Source: Diphasiastrum complanatum (Eukaryota > Streptophyta > Lycopodiopsida > Lycopodiales > Lycopodiaceae). Taken from it: a DNA stretch of 64,000 nt. The notes beneath the pieces were generated by a model. It saw only the letters and a program-made list of their open reading frames with translations. It was not told where the DNA came from and did not search any database. The stretch lies in contig CM055110.1 in NCBI GenBank assembly GCA_029204225.1, positions 20,008,410-20,072,409 of the forward strand, read 5' to 3'. Both the position numbers and the translations under genes were made by a program. Numbering within the stretch: position 1 is the stretch's first letter; every line of letters starts with the position of its first letter. This document shows positions 10,638 through 21,343 of the stretch, piece after piece.

Positions 10638-11279
10638 CTATTTCACATCCTTGATCTGGCATTTCTTATTGTTGAATTCTACTTTCAGTTTATAATCCGT
10701 CATTGTACCAATAGATAAAAGACTTTTCTGTAGGCCATGAACATACAAAACCTTTTCAGTGCCCATCGGGAAATTGGATAGGCACAACTCCAACTCCATG
10801 ATTTGGCACTCATTACCATTCACCTGAGCAACTCTATCTCCATCATTGGTTAGCTCCAACTTTTTAAACCAAGTTTTGTTGCTCGTCCTATGTCTTGTCG
10901 CTCCTAAATCTACGAACCAATGTGTGTTATCAACAAAATGTTGTGATGGCAATGCCGTAGCAAATGTTGTACTTTGATCTCCACTGTCGCTATCAAGTTC
11001 TTCGGCAAGGTTAGTCAACTGCTTCACTTTGCCTTTCTTGATATCAGCCTTCTTTATGCGACAATCTCTAGTCCAATGTTCAGGCTTCTGGCAACAAAAA
11101 CACTTGTGATAGGACCTTTTGAGCCCTCTTATTAATGAATGAATATCGGCGAGAATTGTGATTGGGGGTTGTTCTACTCCACTGACGATGTCCCACATCT
11201 CCTTTTCCATTAGGATGCTCTTCATTTTAAATTTCCAAGCTATAATTGGACACCTCATCCAATTTGTTGGCTTCTCCAA
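10638..11279 (-). pseudogene. Internally deleted copia gag/protease fragment
   Basis: The frame opens with a Gag start (AWKFKMKSILMEKEMWDIV), then jumps, without the middle of Gag, to a zinc knuckle (CFCCQKPEHWTRDC, about 11100-11060). The protease follows, with its active site altered to D-L-G (WFVDLGATRHRTS), and the fragment ends in SLLSIGTMTDYKLKVEF. Integrase and RT are absent. The Gag start closely resembles that of the copia element at 61.96 kb (VWKFKMKNILMEKDVWDVI), so both belong to one family. Confidence 0.8.
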
Positions 11280-11907
11280 GCACAGATCCCCCTAATCCTG
11301 CCATTTTGCCAAAAACTCCCCTTTCGGCCCCTTAATGAGGCTCAATGAAAACCTACGAGTGCGATTGGAAGTCTCGCAAGTCAACTTCAAGGTTTGACCA
11401 AAAAAGTTTTGAACCCTCCCATTGCATGATTTGACCTAATTCACCAAAAATGGCTCAGTTTTAGTGAAACGCTCCAGTGCGGCTTCACTGACTTCCTCGC
11501 CCTTTGAATGGTGTAGTTGGACTTCTAATCCCTTTCTCCCCGCGATACAATGATCACTTTGTCTGGGAGAAGTTGTGCTTGCAAGGTACAGCCCTTTGTT
11601 GCCCTTAATTTGGAGGAAAATGGCTTTTGGATGACCCCAAAGGGAGAAAATGCATAAAAGTTAACAACAAATGGACTTTTTGAACTGTTTCTTCAACCTC
11701 AAGAAAAACTCCCCTTCAAGATGAAATTCGCATCCTCTTCAAACTGTAAATTTTTAATGAAGTCAAAAGGATCTTTTGCCCCTCAAGTCCCTTCAGGTGA
11801 AGTTAACGTGCCATACCCTGAATTTAGAGTGGCGTGATCCCATAAAGGATCCCGTTGTCTACCCATAGCAATTTAATAACTACAATCTTCATAGTAGTAA
11901 GTACTAA
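11280..11907. other. Noncoding stretch upstream of copia fragment
   Basis: No protein similarity is recognised on either strand. By position and orientation it could hold the 5' leader of the minus-strand copia fragment to its left. No primer-binding site or LTR end was found. Confidence 0.25.
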
Positions 11908-12126
11908 GTAGATACGGCATGGAGGACTACCAGAGATGCAGCCACATTAATTATCCGTTTTACTTCCTTGGAGAGTCACCGAGAGGCTTTACGATGCAGA
12001 GCTAAGCTACATGGCTCCACTATTTTTATGGATGACAACCTCAAATATATTCAGGTGGAGGAAAGGCGCAGGGCCTTCCAGGAAGCCCGAGAGTCAGGCA
12101 GACGAGCTATATCTCGGGATGGATGA
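11908..12126 (+). pseudogene. LINE ORF1-like C-terminal fragment
   Basis: A 72-codon open stretch reads ATLIIRFTSLESHREALRCR, then KLHGSTIFMDDNLKYIQ and a run of basic residues (EERRRAFQEARESGRRA). This pattern resembles the end of the RNA-binding domain of non-LTR retrotransposon ORF1 proteins. It lies about 100 bases before an endonuclease domain on the same strand, the order expected in a LINE. Assignment is from general pattern, not a named family. Confidence 0.5.
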
Positions 12127-12224
12127 GTGCACTTTTTGATAGCGCTCCTGACAGTTCCCAGAGATAGGGATTTGGGGTCCCCGGGTTTGGGAGTATCCCG
12201 GGGCCCCATCCACGCCATCTCCAG

Positions 12225-12554
12225 ATTAGAGTATGGAACTGTGATGGTATACACTCATTTTCCAATGTTGGCGACTTGATTGACTTTATCACTGGCCAAG
12301 ATTTATTGCTTTTTATGGAGATTCATGAGAGTCCGGAGCGAGGACTTCCCACTTTTCCAAGATACAGATGGGATTCCTTGTACAGACTTGAGACTAGATC
12401 AGCCAATGGTCGTGGATCCGGAGGGGTTGCATGCTTATACACTGCGTCTCTTCACTCGAGCATCGAGTTCATTCGGTATGACGAGCATGCACGCTACATG
12501 TGGATTGGTATTGCGGGCCAAGATATTGGTTTGGACAGGGATGTTGTGGCATGA
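12225..12554 (+). pseudogene. LINE endonuclease (EEP fold) N-terminal fragment
   Basis: The frame begins with IRVWNCDGI, the W-N-x-x-G start of endonuclease/exonuclease/phosphatase domains. It continues through DLLLFMEIHES, where the Glu matches the metal-binding Glu of the Q-E-T/M-E-T motif, and then GRGSGGVACLY. Such domains nick target DNA in non-LTR retrotransposition. The domain stops at 12554, before the catalytic D-x-N and SDH motifs, and no RT follows, so only a 5' piece remains. Confidence 0.6.
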
Positions 12555-13707
12555 CAATCAGAATTTTATGACACCACCAACCAGCTCCGTGTTCGTGCCC
12601 TTGACAATGATGAGATGGGAGTTACCAGGATTTCCGAATGAGATGATTTGGATGTTCTTTGAATAAATGATGTGAAATAATGGCTTTGACTAGTTACAAC
12701 AATTTGATTCATAATGTTGCATTAACATGTTGATCCATTCAATTTCTTGATATATTTAACTTCTACCACTTAAATTAACATTGTCCATAGGTCACAAACC
12801 CCAAAAGTGCTAAAGAGGGTGTTTGACATGCTTGAGTTTTAAAGGTTGAATTGCTGCAATGCTTCTAAATTTTGACAGCTACTATTAAGCCTGTTGGTAA
12901 TGTTGGTTCATGCGTGTTGGCCTCTCTCCAATGACCTAAGCTCTAATTTATGGGAGCTCTCACAAGTGTAAGTAGCAACTACATTTCTAGATGGATAATT
13001 GCTTCACTTCTAGAGATACTTTGTAGCAAGAAGCTTAGACAGGAGTCAGCTAAGCATAGTGTTAAATTAGAATATCTAGACTGTATACTTGTGGGAGATT
13101 CTACCTCGACTTTGCACACCTTAGCATACTTGCACTCTTCTCTGTTCTCTATGATAGTATGATCGGCACTAGGTTTGGCAATAATTGCTTGTTGTTCTAT
13201 AGTACAAGCATAGCCTTGAGTTTATGGGGATGATGAATGTTGCTTGTTAACTCAGTGCTTACCCTTGAATGGCGCATGCATCAGGACTCAGAACTCAATA
13301 GTCTTAAAAGTGCAACTACTTAGGACCCTAGCTATTGGACATAGGGATTTATCTGAAAAAGGTATGCCCACGGCTTATATCAATTTGAGTTCCAACCGTT
13401 TAACCAGATTAGAAAATTTTATAGCAAAAAAAGCACTAAGAATTTGCACTTGCAATTTCCTGAATGGCTATAGCTGTCAACATCAGGAAGCTTGAGGTGG
13501 AAGTTCTTGAAATCAAAGGTTGATTCATAAAGAACAGAAAAATTTGAGGTGGGCATCAGCTATTTCTGCACCTATTTGAATGCATTGCAAGAAATCTAGA
13601 ACTACAAAAGATTCTAGAGATATGATAGAATGAATACCATGCCATTTACGATATTAGAGAATGGATATTAATTGTAGGACTAGATGCTATGAGATAGATA
13701 GCCATAC
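12555..13707. other. Noncoding; possible start of the SEC23 intron
   Basis: No convincing coding sequence. Immediately left of the SEC23 exon a strong 5' splice site (AGG|GTATGG on the minus strand, GT at 13707-13706) opens what should be an intron running leftward. I could not find the next SEC23 exon anywhere in 1-13,706, so the intron either exceeds the window edge or the gene is truncated. Confidence 0.4.
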
Positions 13708-14475
13708 CCTTTGGATAGAGAGTTCCCTGTCACCCGGAAAAACAATGGATTTGGAGCATTCTAAGTAGCCCAGTTCGTGTACATGAACCATTGTTCCGAA
13801 GGATATCAGCCCCACCCTTGCATTATCAGGCATCAACCCCAGTAACTGGGTTAGCACATTCTTCAGAGCAAGCAGATCTTCCGAATCAACGCATGTATCC
13901 ACAACAAAAAGGAAACCCGGGGCATTGCTGCTGCTGCCTGCATCCCCCGGATATGGAATACCTCCGACACTGACATTACCTTGACCATACCCGCTCCTAG
14001 GTGAATAGCTTCCACTGTAATTGACGTTAGGGTTCACACCAGAAGAATACCCTCCTGCAGCCTGAGGAGGATAGCTGGCTGCTCTGGATGAGAAGCTCCC
14101 AGAAGCGTTGCTGCTAATAGGGAATGGCTGGGGTAAAACATACTCCACTGTGCTGTAAGTAGAAAAGAGCTCAGCTGGTAAGTTGCTGTCGCTGATCTCG
14201 GCATAATTTGCAGGAAAGTAGTTTCTTTGATGGCAGAATGGGCAGATCCAGATCTTGGCCTGGTAATCCACCCCAGAATAGGGATTTAGAACGGCTCGGC
14301 ATCCTTTGCAACGGACGGGATCATAGGGCAGCAAAGGAACGTCCGCAAGCGGCATGAGAGGAGTGCACATGATCCCAAATGGGATCACCATGCGAGCTGC
14401 CTCTATCCGGGAGCTCGGCCACGCATTCCAAGCGAAACGAAGCCCCTCCGACGATTCCAGCTCATTGAAATCCAT
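13708..14475 (-). CDS. SEC23: SEC23-type COPII coat protein, first coding exon
   Basis: SEC23 is the inner-shell subunit of the COPII coat and the GTPase-activating protein of SAR1; it acts at ER exit sites. This exon encodes the first 256 residues. The N-terminal beta-sandwich start is present (GLRFAWNAWP), followed by a four-cysteine zinc finger (C56, C59, C78, C81 in CKGC and CPFC). The beginning of the trunk domain follows (FLFVVDTCVDSEDL, ARVGLISFG, VHELGY). Between zinc finger and trunk lies a roughly 50-residue Ser/Gly/Tyr-rich insert. The start was set at ATG 14475, because MDFNELESSEG begins the conserved region; an in-frame upstream ATG at 14520 is also possible. The exon ends at a consensus donor. 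Domains beyond the early trunk are not in the window. The family call is firm; gene integrity is unknown. Confidence 0.85.
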
Positions 14476-15974
14476 GCTGCCCTCCTCTTGATCAGAGACA
14501 GATGAACAATTGCAGATCAACCACTAACGATATGAAATAAAATGGTATCGACCTATTTTTTCTTCTTCTGCATTCACCAACGGAATGGGTCAAGGGTTAA
14601 GATCCAGCAGAGGAGTAATGATGTATCAGAAGCAAAAAAATGACATATAAATCGCAAGAAAACAGAGAATTGATGTGTGGAATCTCCTCGGATTGTGGAT
14701 CTTCGTCGTCACCATTTCCTGCAGCAGCAGCAACTGGCACCATAGCTGACTCAAAGGTAGTAAGAGGGAATATTCACTTTACATGTGTGACCTACCCCTT
14801 CCCTTTCCTCTTGGTAAGCCCTAAGACTCACAAAACTAGCCTCCCTCAAGAAAGCCCTAAAACTCGCCAAAGTGAATGTATTCACACAACCAACCAAAAT
14901 TTGCCACGTATGAGGTTAAGAACCTAAGTTGTTAAAGACGATCTAAACTTGCCACATATGAGGTTGAAACCGAGAGTATTGTTAAAGCCGATCAATATTT
15001 GTTAGATATGTGCCACATCAACCACTGGAGTCATATGTGTGGCGATTATGTCTTTTATGAGGCAACCTCAAAGGCTACCCCTAATGTATGATTGAACTTT
15101 GCGAGAGATCCAACTTCTCTCCATTTAGGAGGTAGATGGTAATAATGTCTTTCTATGGTCCTAGAGTAGAGGGAGTAGGCTTGAAAAATGGTAGCTTTGG
15201 AGATAGCCACCACCACCACCAATGACTTATACGCGAGGTGTGTGAAGAAATTCTTCATCATCATCTATGTTTGGTCCTAAACCTACAATTTATATGCTAC
15301 TCGAAGAATGATGTGGCACTACTTGTTGCATCATTCTATGGATGCGCTGCAAAATCCCTATAGCATTGAGAACATTGCTAATGTATGATTTTGTTGAAGA
15401 TGTCATGATGGAAAATAAAACATTTTCTCACCAAACATTTCAAAGCCGACTTAATATGATAAATCTGGGTCAAGGAGTACTCATTTACACGTATACATTT
15501 ATATACCATGGGGGAAAGAGAAGGAGGGTATTTATATTCATCCCACCAAAAAATGCAAGGTTGTTCTATTGTGAATATACATACAAAAAAATTTAATGCA
15601 TCCATGTTGCAAAACATTTTGCTCATTGAGACAAATCCACTACACAAAATGAGACATGGATGCATCTTTTCAAAGCAAGTCAATTTTTTTGAGTCTTTGA
15701 CTTAAGTGTCGTCATGTCATTGCAATGTAATAATCAATCACACTTAAATCAATAGTGCTTTTGATGACATTTCTCAAAGCAACACAAAATCTTGTATTTG
15801 GACATTCTCTGCTTTACTAGGGATTTTACATTCCCATGAAATGTAAGCTTGGGGACTACTGATGTGGCCTACTTTTATGAGTGCATATTTATTGATTTGA
15901 AAATGTTATCCTTTTGCATGTTTTGTGGAAGATGGTAATCTCACTATTTTTATGTATGTTATAGATGTGGTTGG
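14476..15974. other. SEC23 upstream region and noncoding spacer
   Basis: The first few hundred bases should hold the SEC23 5' untranslated region and promoter (minus strand); no unmistakable TATA box was seen. A two-copy tandem repeat of about 50 bases (TGCCACGTATGAGGTT and TGCCACATATGAGGTT units) lies at about 14901-15000. The rest shows no gene. The LTR at 15975 ends the stretch. Confidence 0.35.
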
Positions 15975-16612
15975 TGTTGGAAATCAGTGGGAATGAGCGG
16001 AAGTTGATGAGCAAGCTTGGTGTAGGATCGGAAGCACAATAGACAGCATCAAAATATTCAAATTGAATGATTCACACACATGCACAATGAAACGATACAA
16101 GCGTGAGGCTGAGATTTGCACTCTGATTAATATCAAACAGTGAGGACAATGCTTGAAGTGATAACTTCAGCTTACAGTTGTGAGCGTGATAACGTTGGCT
16201 ACCAAAAGATTGACCAGATTAAGAATTATCAGAAGAAGTTTTCTGATGAAGATTCTACGATTGATGTACTACAATATATCTACAACAACCGTTTTGTTGC
16301 AGTTATTACAACCACCTCATTACAGCTAATGCATGTACAAAGTGGGCGGACTGTCAACGCGAAGTTGTTTTGTGGGATTTTAGACCCCGATAGTATCGTA
16401 ATTTACAAGTATCAAAAATGTACAATGACTCGAAAAATATACACCAACTCGAAAAATATAGAATTTGTTAAGTCGATCCGATATCGAAAAATTCTAGAAA
16501 ATTCGATCTTGAGTTTTTTTTATCTTCTGTTCAGAAATTAGAGCCTTCTGTTTCTGGTTTTTCAGGATGCTCATTATTGAATGGATTTGAGGCTGAGCAT
16601 CGAATTCCAACA
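15975..16612 (-). repeat. 3' LTR of a copia element
   Basis: The block begins TGTTGGAA and ends TTCCAACA, a perfect 8-base terminal inverted repeat typical of LTRs. On the minus strand it directly follows a purine-rich tract (AACAGGGAG) that itself follows the end of a copia RNase H. This gives a 638-base 3' LTR. It contains a spurious open frame and two near-identical CTCGAAAAATATA motifs near 16430-16460. No matching 5' LTR was recognised in the window. Confidence 0.7.
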
Positions 16613-16639
16613 CTCCCTGTTAATGTGGATCCTGAAAAC

Positions 16640-17239
16640 TTTTGATTTCTAGATTTAACATGTCGTTGAATCTGAGATGGTGCTCCGTTGACAGAGCCTT
16701 TGTGAAGTAATGTGCTGCCATTGATTTTGTCCTGTAGTAGACTAATGATACCTCCTTGCTTTGCACTTTCTCTCTTAAATAGTGATACATGATTTCGATA
16801 TGCTTGCTTCGAGAATGAAATCTCGGATTGAGAGAGAGAGAGCTATGGTGCTTTGGTTGTCACAAAAGATGGTCGTTGGATGTGACTGTGCAAGGTCGAT
16901 TTCTGCTAGCAGGTGCCTCAACCAAATTGCCTCCTTTGTAGCATTCGTGGCAGCAATGTACTCTGATTCGGTTGATGATAATGCTACTAAGGTCTGCTTT
17001 CGGCTATTCCAAGAGATTGGGTCTTGATTGTATAAAAATACAAATCCGGAAGTTGATAATCTGGTATCGATATCCCCTGCCCATCTGCATCTATGTATCC
17101 TTCGATGCTGAGATGTTTTATTGCTTGGATGTACTTCGTGACTTTTGTGAGTGCTTTCCAATGGGGTACTGTCTTTCAAGAACTTCATAGCTGACATGAT
17201 CATTATTGGCCATCGTTCTACTCTCATCAAATCTGACAT
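16640..17239 (-). pseudogene. Copia RNase H, element 3' end
   Basis: The minus-strand frame reads RLSTSGFVFLYNQDPISWNS, QTLVALSSTESEYIAATNAT, IWLRHLLAEI, IFCDNQSTIALS, the canonical copia RNase H series. It ends close to the purine tract and 3' LTR. A frame break lies near 16780. Upstream on the same strand the frame jumps from an integrase tail straight into RNase H, so the RT domain has been deleted. Confidence 0.85.
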
Positions 17240-17391
17240 CCCTGACTGTCTTCACAATGGCATGTTCGAACCTGGCATGTAGACTCTATAGTATGACGAA
17301 TTGTTGTCATATCCTACCAGATATCCCTGTTCAGCTTTCTCATCAAGCTTCTTTTGAAGCTTATCAGGAATATGTGCATAAGCTGCACAAC
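17230..17391 (-). pseudogene. Copia integrase tail, 3' half of a split integrase
   Basis: The frame opens immediately at the edge of a gypsy LTR with GCAAYAHIPDKL and continues GYLVGYDNNSSYYRVY and VRDVRFDES, the end of a copia integrase. The missing N-terminal part of the domain is not next to it. A complementary 5' half, ending at the equivalent codon, lies at 41.06 kb on the other strand. Bases 17392-17396 (CTTTG in element orientation) adjoin the LTR and match the CTTTG beside the 41-kb LTR. Confidence 0.75.
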
Positions 17392-17396
17392 CAAAG

Positions 17397-18367
17397 TGTT
17401 GACGGATTCACTGAATCTGTGGACACGTTTCTTTTATCTCTTTCTTCTTCTTGGATTACTTTACTTTTGTTGTTACGGTTCTTTGTGGTTCTTCTTCTTA
17501 TTAGAACTGTTACAGAGCAGAAGCATTACTCAGGTTTAAACATGTATTCCCAGCCTGTCAATGGGTAACTCCAATCTGATACTTAGCTACATATGTAACC
17601 AGACAAAGATCAAGAAGATCAACGTTCAATATAGAGAGCAATCCTACCACTAACTACTAAATCAGAAAACAATCAAGAACCAGATTAACTACTGAAACAA
17701 GAAACAAGATTCAAGAAACTAGATTCCTAACAACATTTTAACAATCTGAGAATCAAGAAACACTCATCACTTGATGCTTAGACTACTCAAGAACAATCAA
17801 GAACTGGGTTGTAAGGGAGTATGCAAGATCTATACCACAAACCAGCCTATCTAGTTTACTCATGCTCATAGAAATCTCACTCAAGAGCATTGCCATGAAC
17901 AAGGAGCTAAGCTATCATCAAGAACTCGTGGAGGATCCGCTTTATTTGCTCAAGAGAACTTGACAATACAATCAAAGCTCCCTCACAAGAGAAGGGGGCC
18001 CTTAAATAAGCAAGAAGGCTTCCCATGTGGAGCCCATGTGGCAATTCCACTAAATTAGAATTACATGTGGAATTTGCCCTTCCACTAAGAGTCACCATCA
18101 AAAGGTGGCTCACTCTAACTAATTTAAGGGAGGTCTACCTTTATTTACAATGCCTAGGAAACATTACTAGCTCCTACATGGTCATTCCTTCTTTGGGATA
18201 CACCATGTAGGCTCACATAGTTAACTCACTGTCTTCCTAGCTAGTATTTCCTCGGCTCTCAGCTTCTTCTGCTCTCTTCCTTCTGAGACCTCCTCGGTCA
18301 TGGGTGAGAGATAACTTGTGTCTTCAGCTTGGCTCGACACTTGGAGATTCCCTAGAATCTGCTAACA
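17397..18367 (-). repeat. Gypsy LTR (971 bp), TGTTAGC...GTCAACA
   Basis: On the minus strand the block runs from TGTTAGCAGATTC (18367) to GTCAACA (17397). Its first about 35 bases and last about 185 bases recur, with a few differences, in plus orientation at 41065-41292, which identifies a repeated LTR. Here it follows the gypsy pol and extra ORF (28.6-18.4 kb, minus strand), so it is that element's 3' LTR. It is flanked on its far side by copia integrase. Confidence 0.75.
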
Positions 18368-18856
18368 TTATCCAACCCTAATCTGTTGCAGGACCCACTG
18401 CAACACCGATGATGTCTTCCGCTTGGCACTTGAAAAAGCATGGATTTTTGTTCGCTTTCGTAAAACCAAGTGCTTACTATCCGCAAAATTTATTCGTCAA
18501 AATTAGAAGTCTCCCAATTGGCCGCTACATACCAGCCCTCTTGAGCACTTTTTGTGAATCCTGCTCACCTCGTCGTCGTGCAGTCTGCTTTCGCTCGCTC
18601 ATCTTCCGGCCCAGGGCTTCAAAAACTTGGAAGCGGAGCTTACTTCTGAAGTTGAGGGGCCCCGGATATTCTCTTATTTTTTCTATGAAGCCCATTTCTT
18701 GCCAGTCTTCCACCATGGTCACATAGCGTGACGACATGAAGGCCGCTCTATAGTATAGCCTGGCCATCATCTCATGGTCTTCTTCTGACTAGAGGGCCAT
18801 ATTTGGATTGATCCTAATTGGATCCAAGCCTAGATCCCAAAAACACTCTTGCTGCA

Positions 18857-19942
18857 TCAGAAAGGCCATGGATCTGCAATATTTGGCACTTTCCTGCACC
18901 AAAGATCGGCACTTGATTTGTATTTGTGCCCGAAGTTGAGTAACTGTAGCCTCAGATCATCCGGGGAGGTTTTTTCTGAGATTTCCAGAATGACTGGCCA
19001 GTTTACTAACTCCACTCGGGGCTTTTCCACTGGCCATGGGTTTTTGCGTTTGAGTGGCATGTAGAAAGGATCCACTCGCTTCCATGCTGGTGCTTTCAAA
19101 TATTCTTGAAGCCGCCTCTTATCTTTCAGGACTTTACTTCGCCATTCTGGCTGCGGTTGTAGCACGACAATGATCTCGGCCCTGGTGGAGTATTGGCTTT
19201 GATCAATGTTTTCTTTGCCTCCCCTCATGTTGGGAGGGTATTTTCTCTCAAATTTCTCTGACTCCCTTGTGTCAGCCAGTTTGCCTCTGGGCCTAGTAGG
19301 GGAAGTTGTCCTACATAGCTGAGGCCGCAGATAATTATCTAGGGCCTTGGTTCCCGTATCTTTCTCTTTAGCCCGCTCGCTTGTCGATGGCTCAGGTGCA
19401 CTTGTGTCTGGTCTGGGTGAGAACCTTCTCGTTTTTGGTTGGTCTGCCAAGAAGTCATCATCACCCCCCATGTCAATGTTAGTTTCTAGAAGGTCGGGGA
19501 TGGAATGATCTGGGGAGAGGGGTGCGGGGGTGAACGATTTAGGAGAAGGTGGAATCAACAAGTTATACGCAGCACCGAGGGAGTGGAGTTGTTGGAGGAA
19601 CTCGTCCCGTCGGGCTTTGTAAGTGTTAGCTGGACCTTTTGATTGGACCATTATTTTGCTAGGAGATGATGAAGAGAGGGGAGATGGAAGAATTGGGTAA
19701 GTTGGAATGAATGTTTCAGAAAAATAAAATGCGGAGTAGGAGGAAGGGTTAAAGGTAGGAGGGGGTCGGGAAAAAGTCATGGAAGCAACACTGACTCTCT
19801 GGCCACCCGATCCTGAGCTATCGTCTGATGGGTGAGTTTGCCCGTCTTGATTTCCTGCGCCATCATTCTCATCATCATCCCGCGGCTTTATTGATTGAGC
19901 ACGTGCTTGAGCCTTGCACGCCGTGTCCCGTAGTTGGTTCAC
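18857..19942 (-). CDS. Extra 3' ORF of gypsy element, C-terminal part
   Basis: A 361-codon frame with no retroviral enzyme motif. It starts in an acidic and Ser/Gly-rich segment, passes a Pro/Ser-rich stretch (ILPSPLSSSSPSK) and a region rich in Arg, Lys and Glu. It ends in a more globular-looking part (LVNWPVILEISEKTSPDDL, LLNFGHKYKSSADLW). It continues, across single frame breaks, from the coiled-coil part at 20.0-20.6 kb. Its position between pol and the 3' LTR is where Athila/Tat-type gypsy elements keep additional or env-like ORFs. I see no signal peptide or transmembrane segment, and I do not recognise the protein. Confidence 0.5.
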   Translation of the reverse strand: MNQLRDTACKAQARAQSIKPRDDDENDGAGNQDGQTHPSDDSSGSGGQRVSVASMTFSRPPPTFNPSSYSAFYFSETFIPTYPILPSPLSSSSPSKIMVQSKGPANTYKARRDEFLQQLHSLGAAYNLLIPPSPKSFTPAPLSPDHSIPDLLETNIDMGGDDDFLADQPKTRRFSPRPDTSAPEPSTSERAKEKDTGTKALDNYLRPQLCRTTSPTRPRGKLADTRESEKFERKYPPNMRGGKENIDQSQYSTRAEIIVVLQPQPEWRSKVLKDKRRLQEYLKAPAWKRVDPFYMPLKRKNPWPVEKPRVELVNWPVILEISEKTSPDDLRLQLLNFGHKYKSSADLWCRKVPNIADPWPF

Positions 19943-20014
19943 CTTGTCTAAGGCTTGTTGCAGGGCCTTCGTAGTGTCTTCCAGTTGTTTCTGGGACTCT
20001 AGGATGATCTTCTC

Positions 20015-20648
20015 TTATTTGGCCACAATGTTTTCGAAATTTCGTTTTTCGGCTTCCCGTTCTTGGATTAGCCTTACATATTTTTCCATCCAGAAGGCTG
20101 AGGCCTGTGGGGCCTGAAATTGAATGTCCTCGGGCTTCACTAGAGGAGCATCGACTATCATTGCACTAGATGATCTGTCTCGTACTTGGTCCATTTGGAC
20201 CATTTTGGTGCTTCAGTTGTTGTTGGACCTCTTCCAGAGTGGATTTCTGCCCAGCCATCACGGATCTGGTTTCCACTGTCTCTTCCTCTTTTTCTTTGGC
20301 CAGCCTTTGATATCGTACAATCTCTTGGTCTTGATGTTGGACCTTGCTCTTGAGCATTTGGTGCTGGCTCACCAACCAATGCATGTGGTAGCTCATTTCG
20401 GATAGGCCAATCATCGAGCGCTTGGCTGCTTCAGTGAGCTTTTCAGGGTTAGTGAGGGTTGGGTAGTGATCTGGGGTATGGGATGGCGAGGCTAAACCCA
20501 AAAACAAACATGGTGTTAGAGTTGAAGACGGAGGTGGAGGTGGAGGTAGAGGTGGAGGGATGATGTTAGTAGCTGTTGTGGTGGTGGTTAGTGGAGGGGT
20601 TTGACTTCTTTCTGGCTGCTTCCCCTTTTCGTCATCGTTGATTTCCAT
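20015..20648 (-). CDS. Extra 3' ORF of gypsy element, proline-rich and coiled-coil part
   Basis: Two overlapping minus-strand frames (20648-20166 and 20203-20015) form one region. An acidic start leads to Thr and Pro runs (PPPLPPPPPP). A long charged, heptad-like stretch rich in Gln/Glu/Lys follows (QHQDQEIVRYQRLAKEKEEE, then KYVRLIQEREAEKRNFENIV). This looks like a coiled coil, as in capsid-like or structural proteins. A nonsense codon near 20015 separates it from the C-terminal part. Function unknown. Confidence 0.45.
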
Positions 20649-21145
20649 CAGGTCCGCAACATCAAAATATTGCGACGTGTCCAGCGTGTGGACTTGCTAG
20701 GCCTGTGGTTGCTGAGCCGCTTCTGTGTCCTGGGGATTGGATATCCCCACTCCCCCCCCCAAATTTTTTTTTTTTTTTGTGCTAGTGGTGATGTTGGTGG
20801 CGTTGGCGTAGTAATCATTGTGGGTGGGGTGGTGGCTTCATCTGGCTGACTTGTGACTTGAGGTAATGTCGTGTCAGGTGCCAATGTTGAAGTGGTTGCT
20901 CCATCACCCCCGTCAATGACATGTGAGGGTGACGAGTGTTGTTGTGATGCTGTTGACGAGCTGATACCATCTGAGGTGGAACCATCGAAAACTGATCCCA
21001 CCGGTGATGTGCTCCTAGCTTGAAGCTTCTCTTGCTTTCGTTGTTGCCGTGTGCCCGGCAACTGAGCCCTTGAGGTATTTACCTGTTGAGCTCTGGAAGT
21101 TGGAGCTGTTTGTGGATCCTTTGGTGGGCTTCTTGGCTTCTGCAC
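20648..21145 (-). CDS. Extra 3' ORF of gypsy element, Ser/Thr-rich linker
   Basis: A low-complexity frame rich in Ser, Thr, Pro and Gln, with no domain that I recognise, links the N-terminal conserved block (21.3-21.9 kb) to the coiled-coil part. A stretch of ten C and fifteen T residues at about 20752-20779 creates the KKKK-containing segment and is a likely site of frame slippage. It is probably disordered. Confidence 0.4.
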   Translation of the reverse strand: MQKPRSPPKDPQTAPTSRAQQVNTSRAQLPGTRQQRKQEKLQARSTSPVGSVFDGSTSDGISSSTASQQHSSPSHVIDGGDGATTSTLAPDTTLPQVTSQPDEATTPPTMITTPTPPTSPLAQKKKKIWGGEWGYPIPRTQKRLSNHRPSKSTRWTRRNILMLRT

Positions 21146-21343
21146 CAGAGGGAGGATACTGGTGTTGACTCGTTTAGCCTAGGATCCCGATGGTGAAGTT
21201 ATTCTTGCACGCTTGGACTTCTTGTGTTCAATGGGAATTTCCCATGCCTTGTCCGCAAGCTGCAATTGTTGTTGAAGCTTTGGGCCGTTTTGTACTTGAT
21301 GAAGAGTGATATTTGTCATCAGATATCCCAATACTGTGATGGG

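Noticed and set aside
12950-13495. Two plus-strand frames of 70-83 codons near SEC23
   Set aside because: No domain, no splice context, and they lie in the expected SEC23 intron on the opposite strand.
16140-16541. Open frame of 133 codons as a gene
   Set aside because: It lies entirely inside a well-delimited copia LTR and has no recognisable domain.
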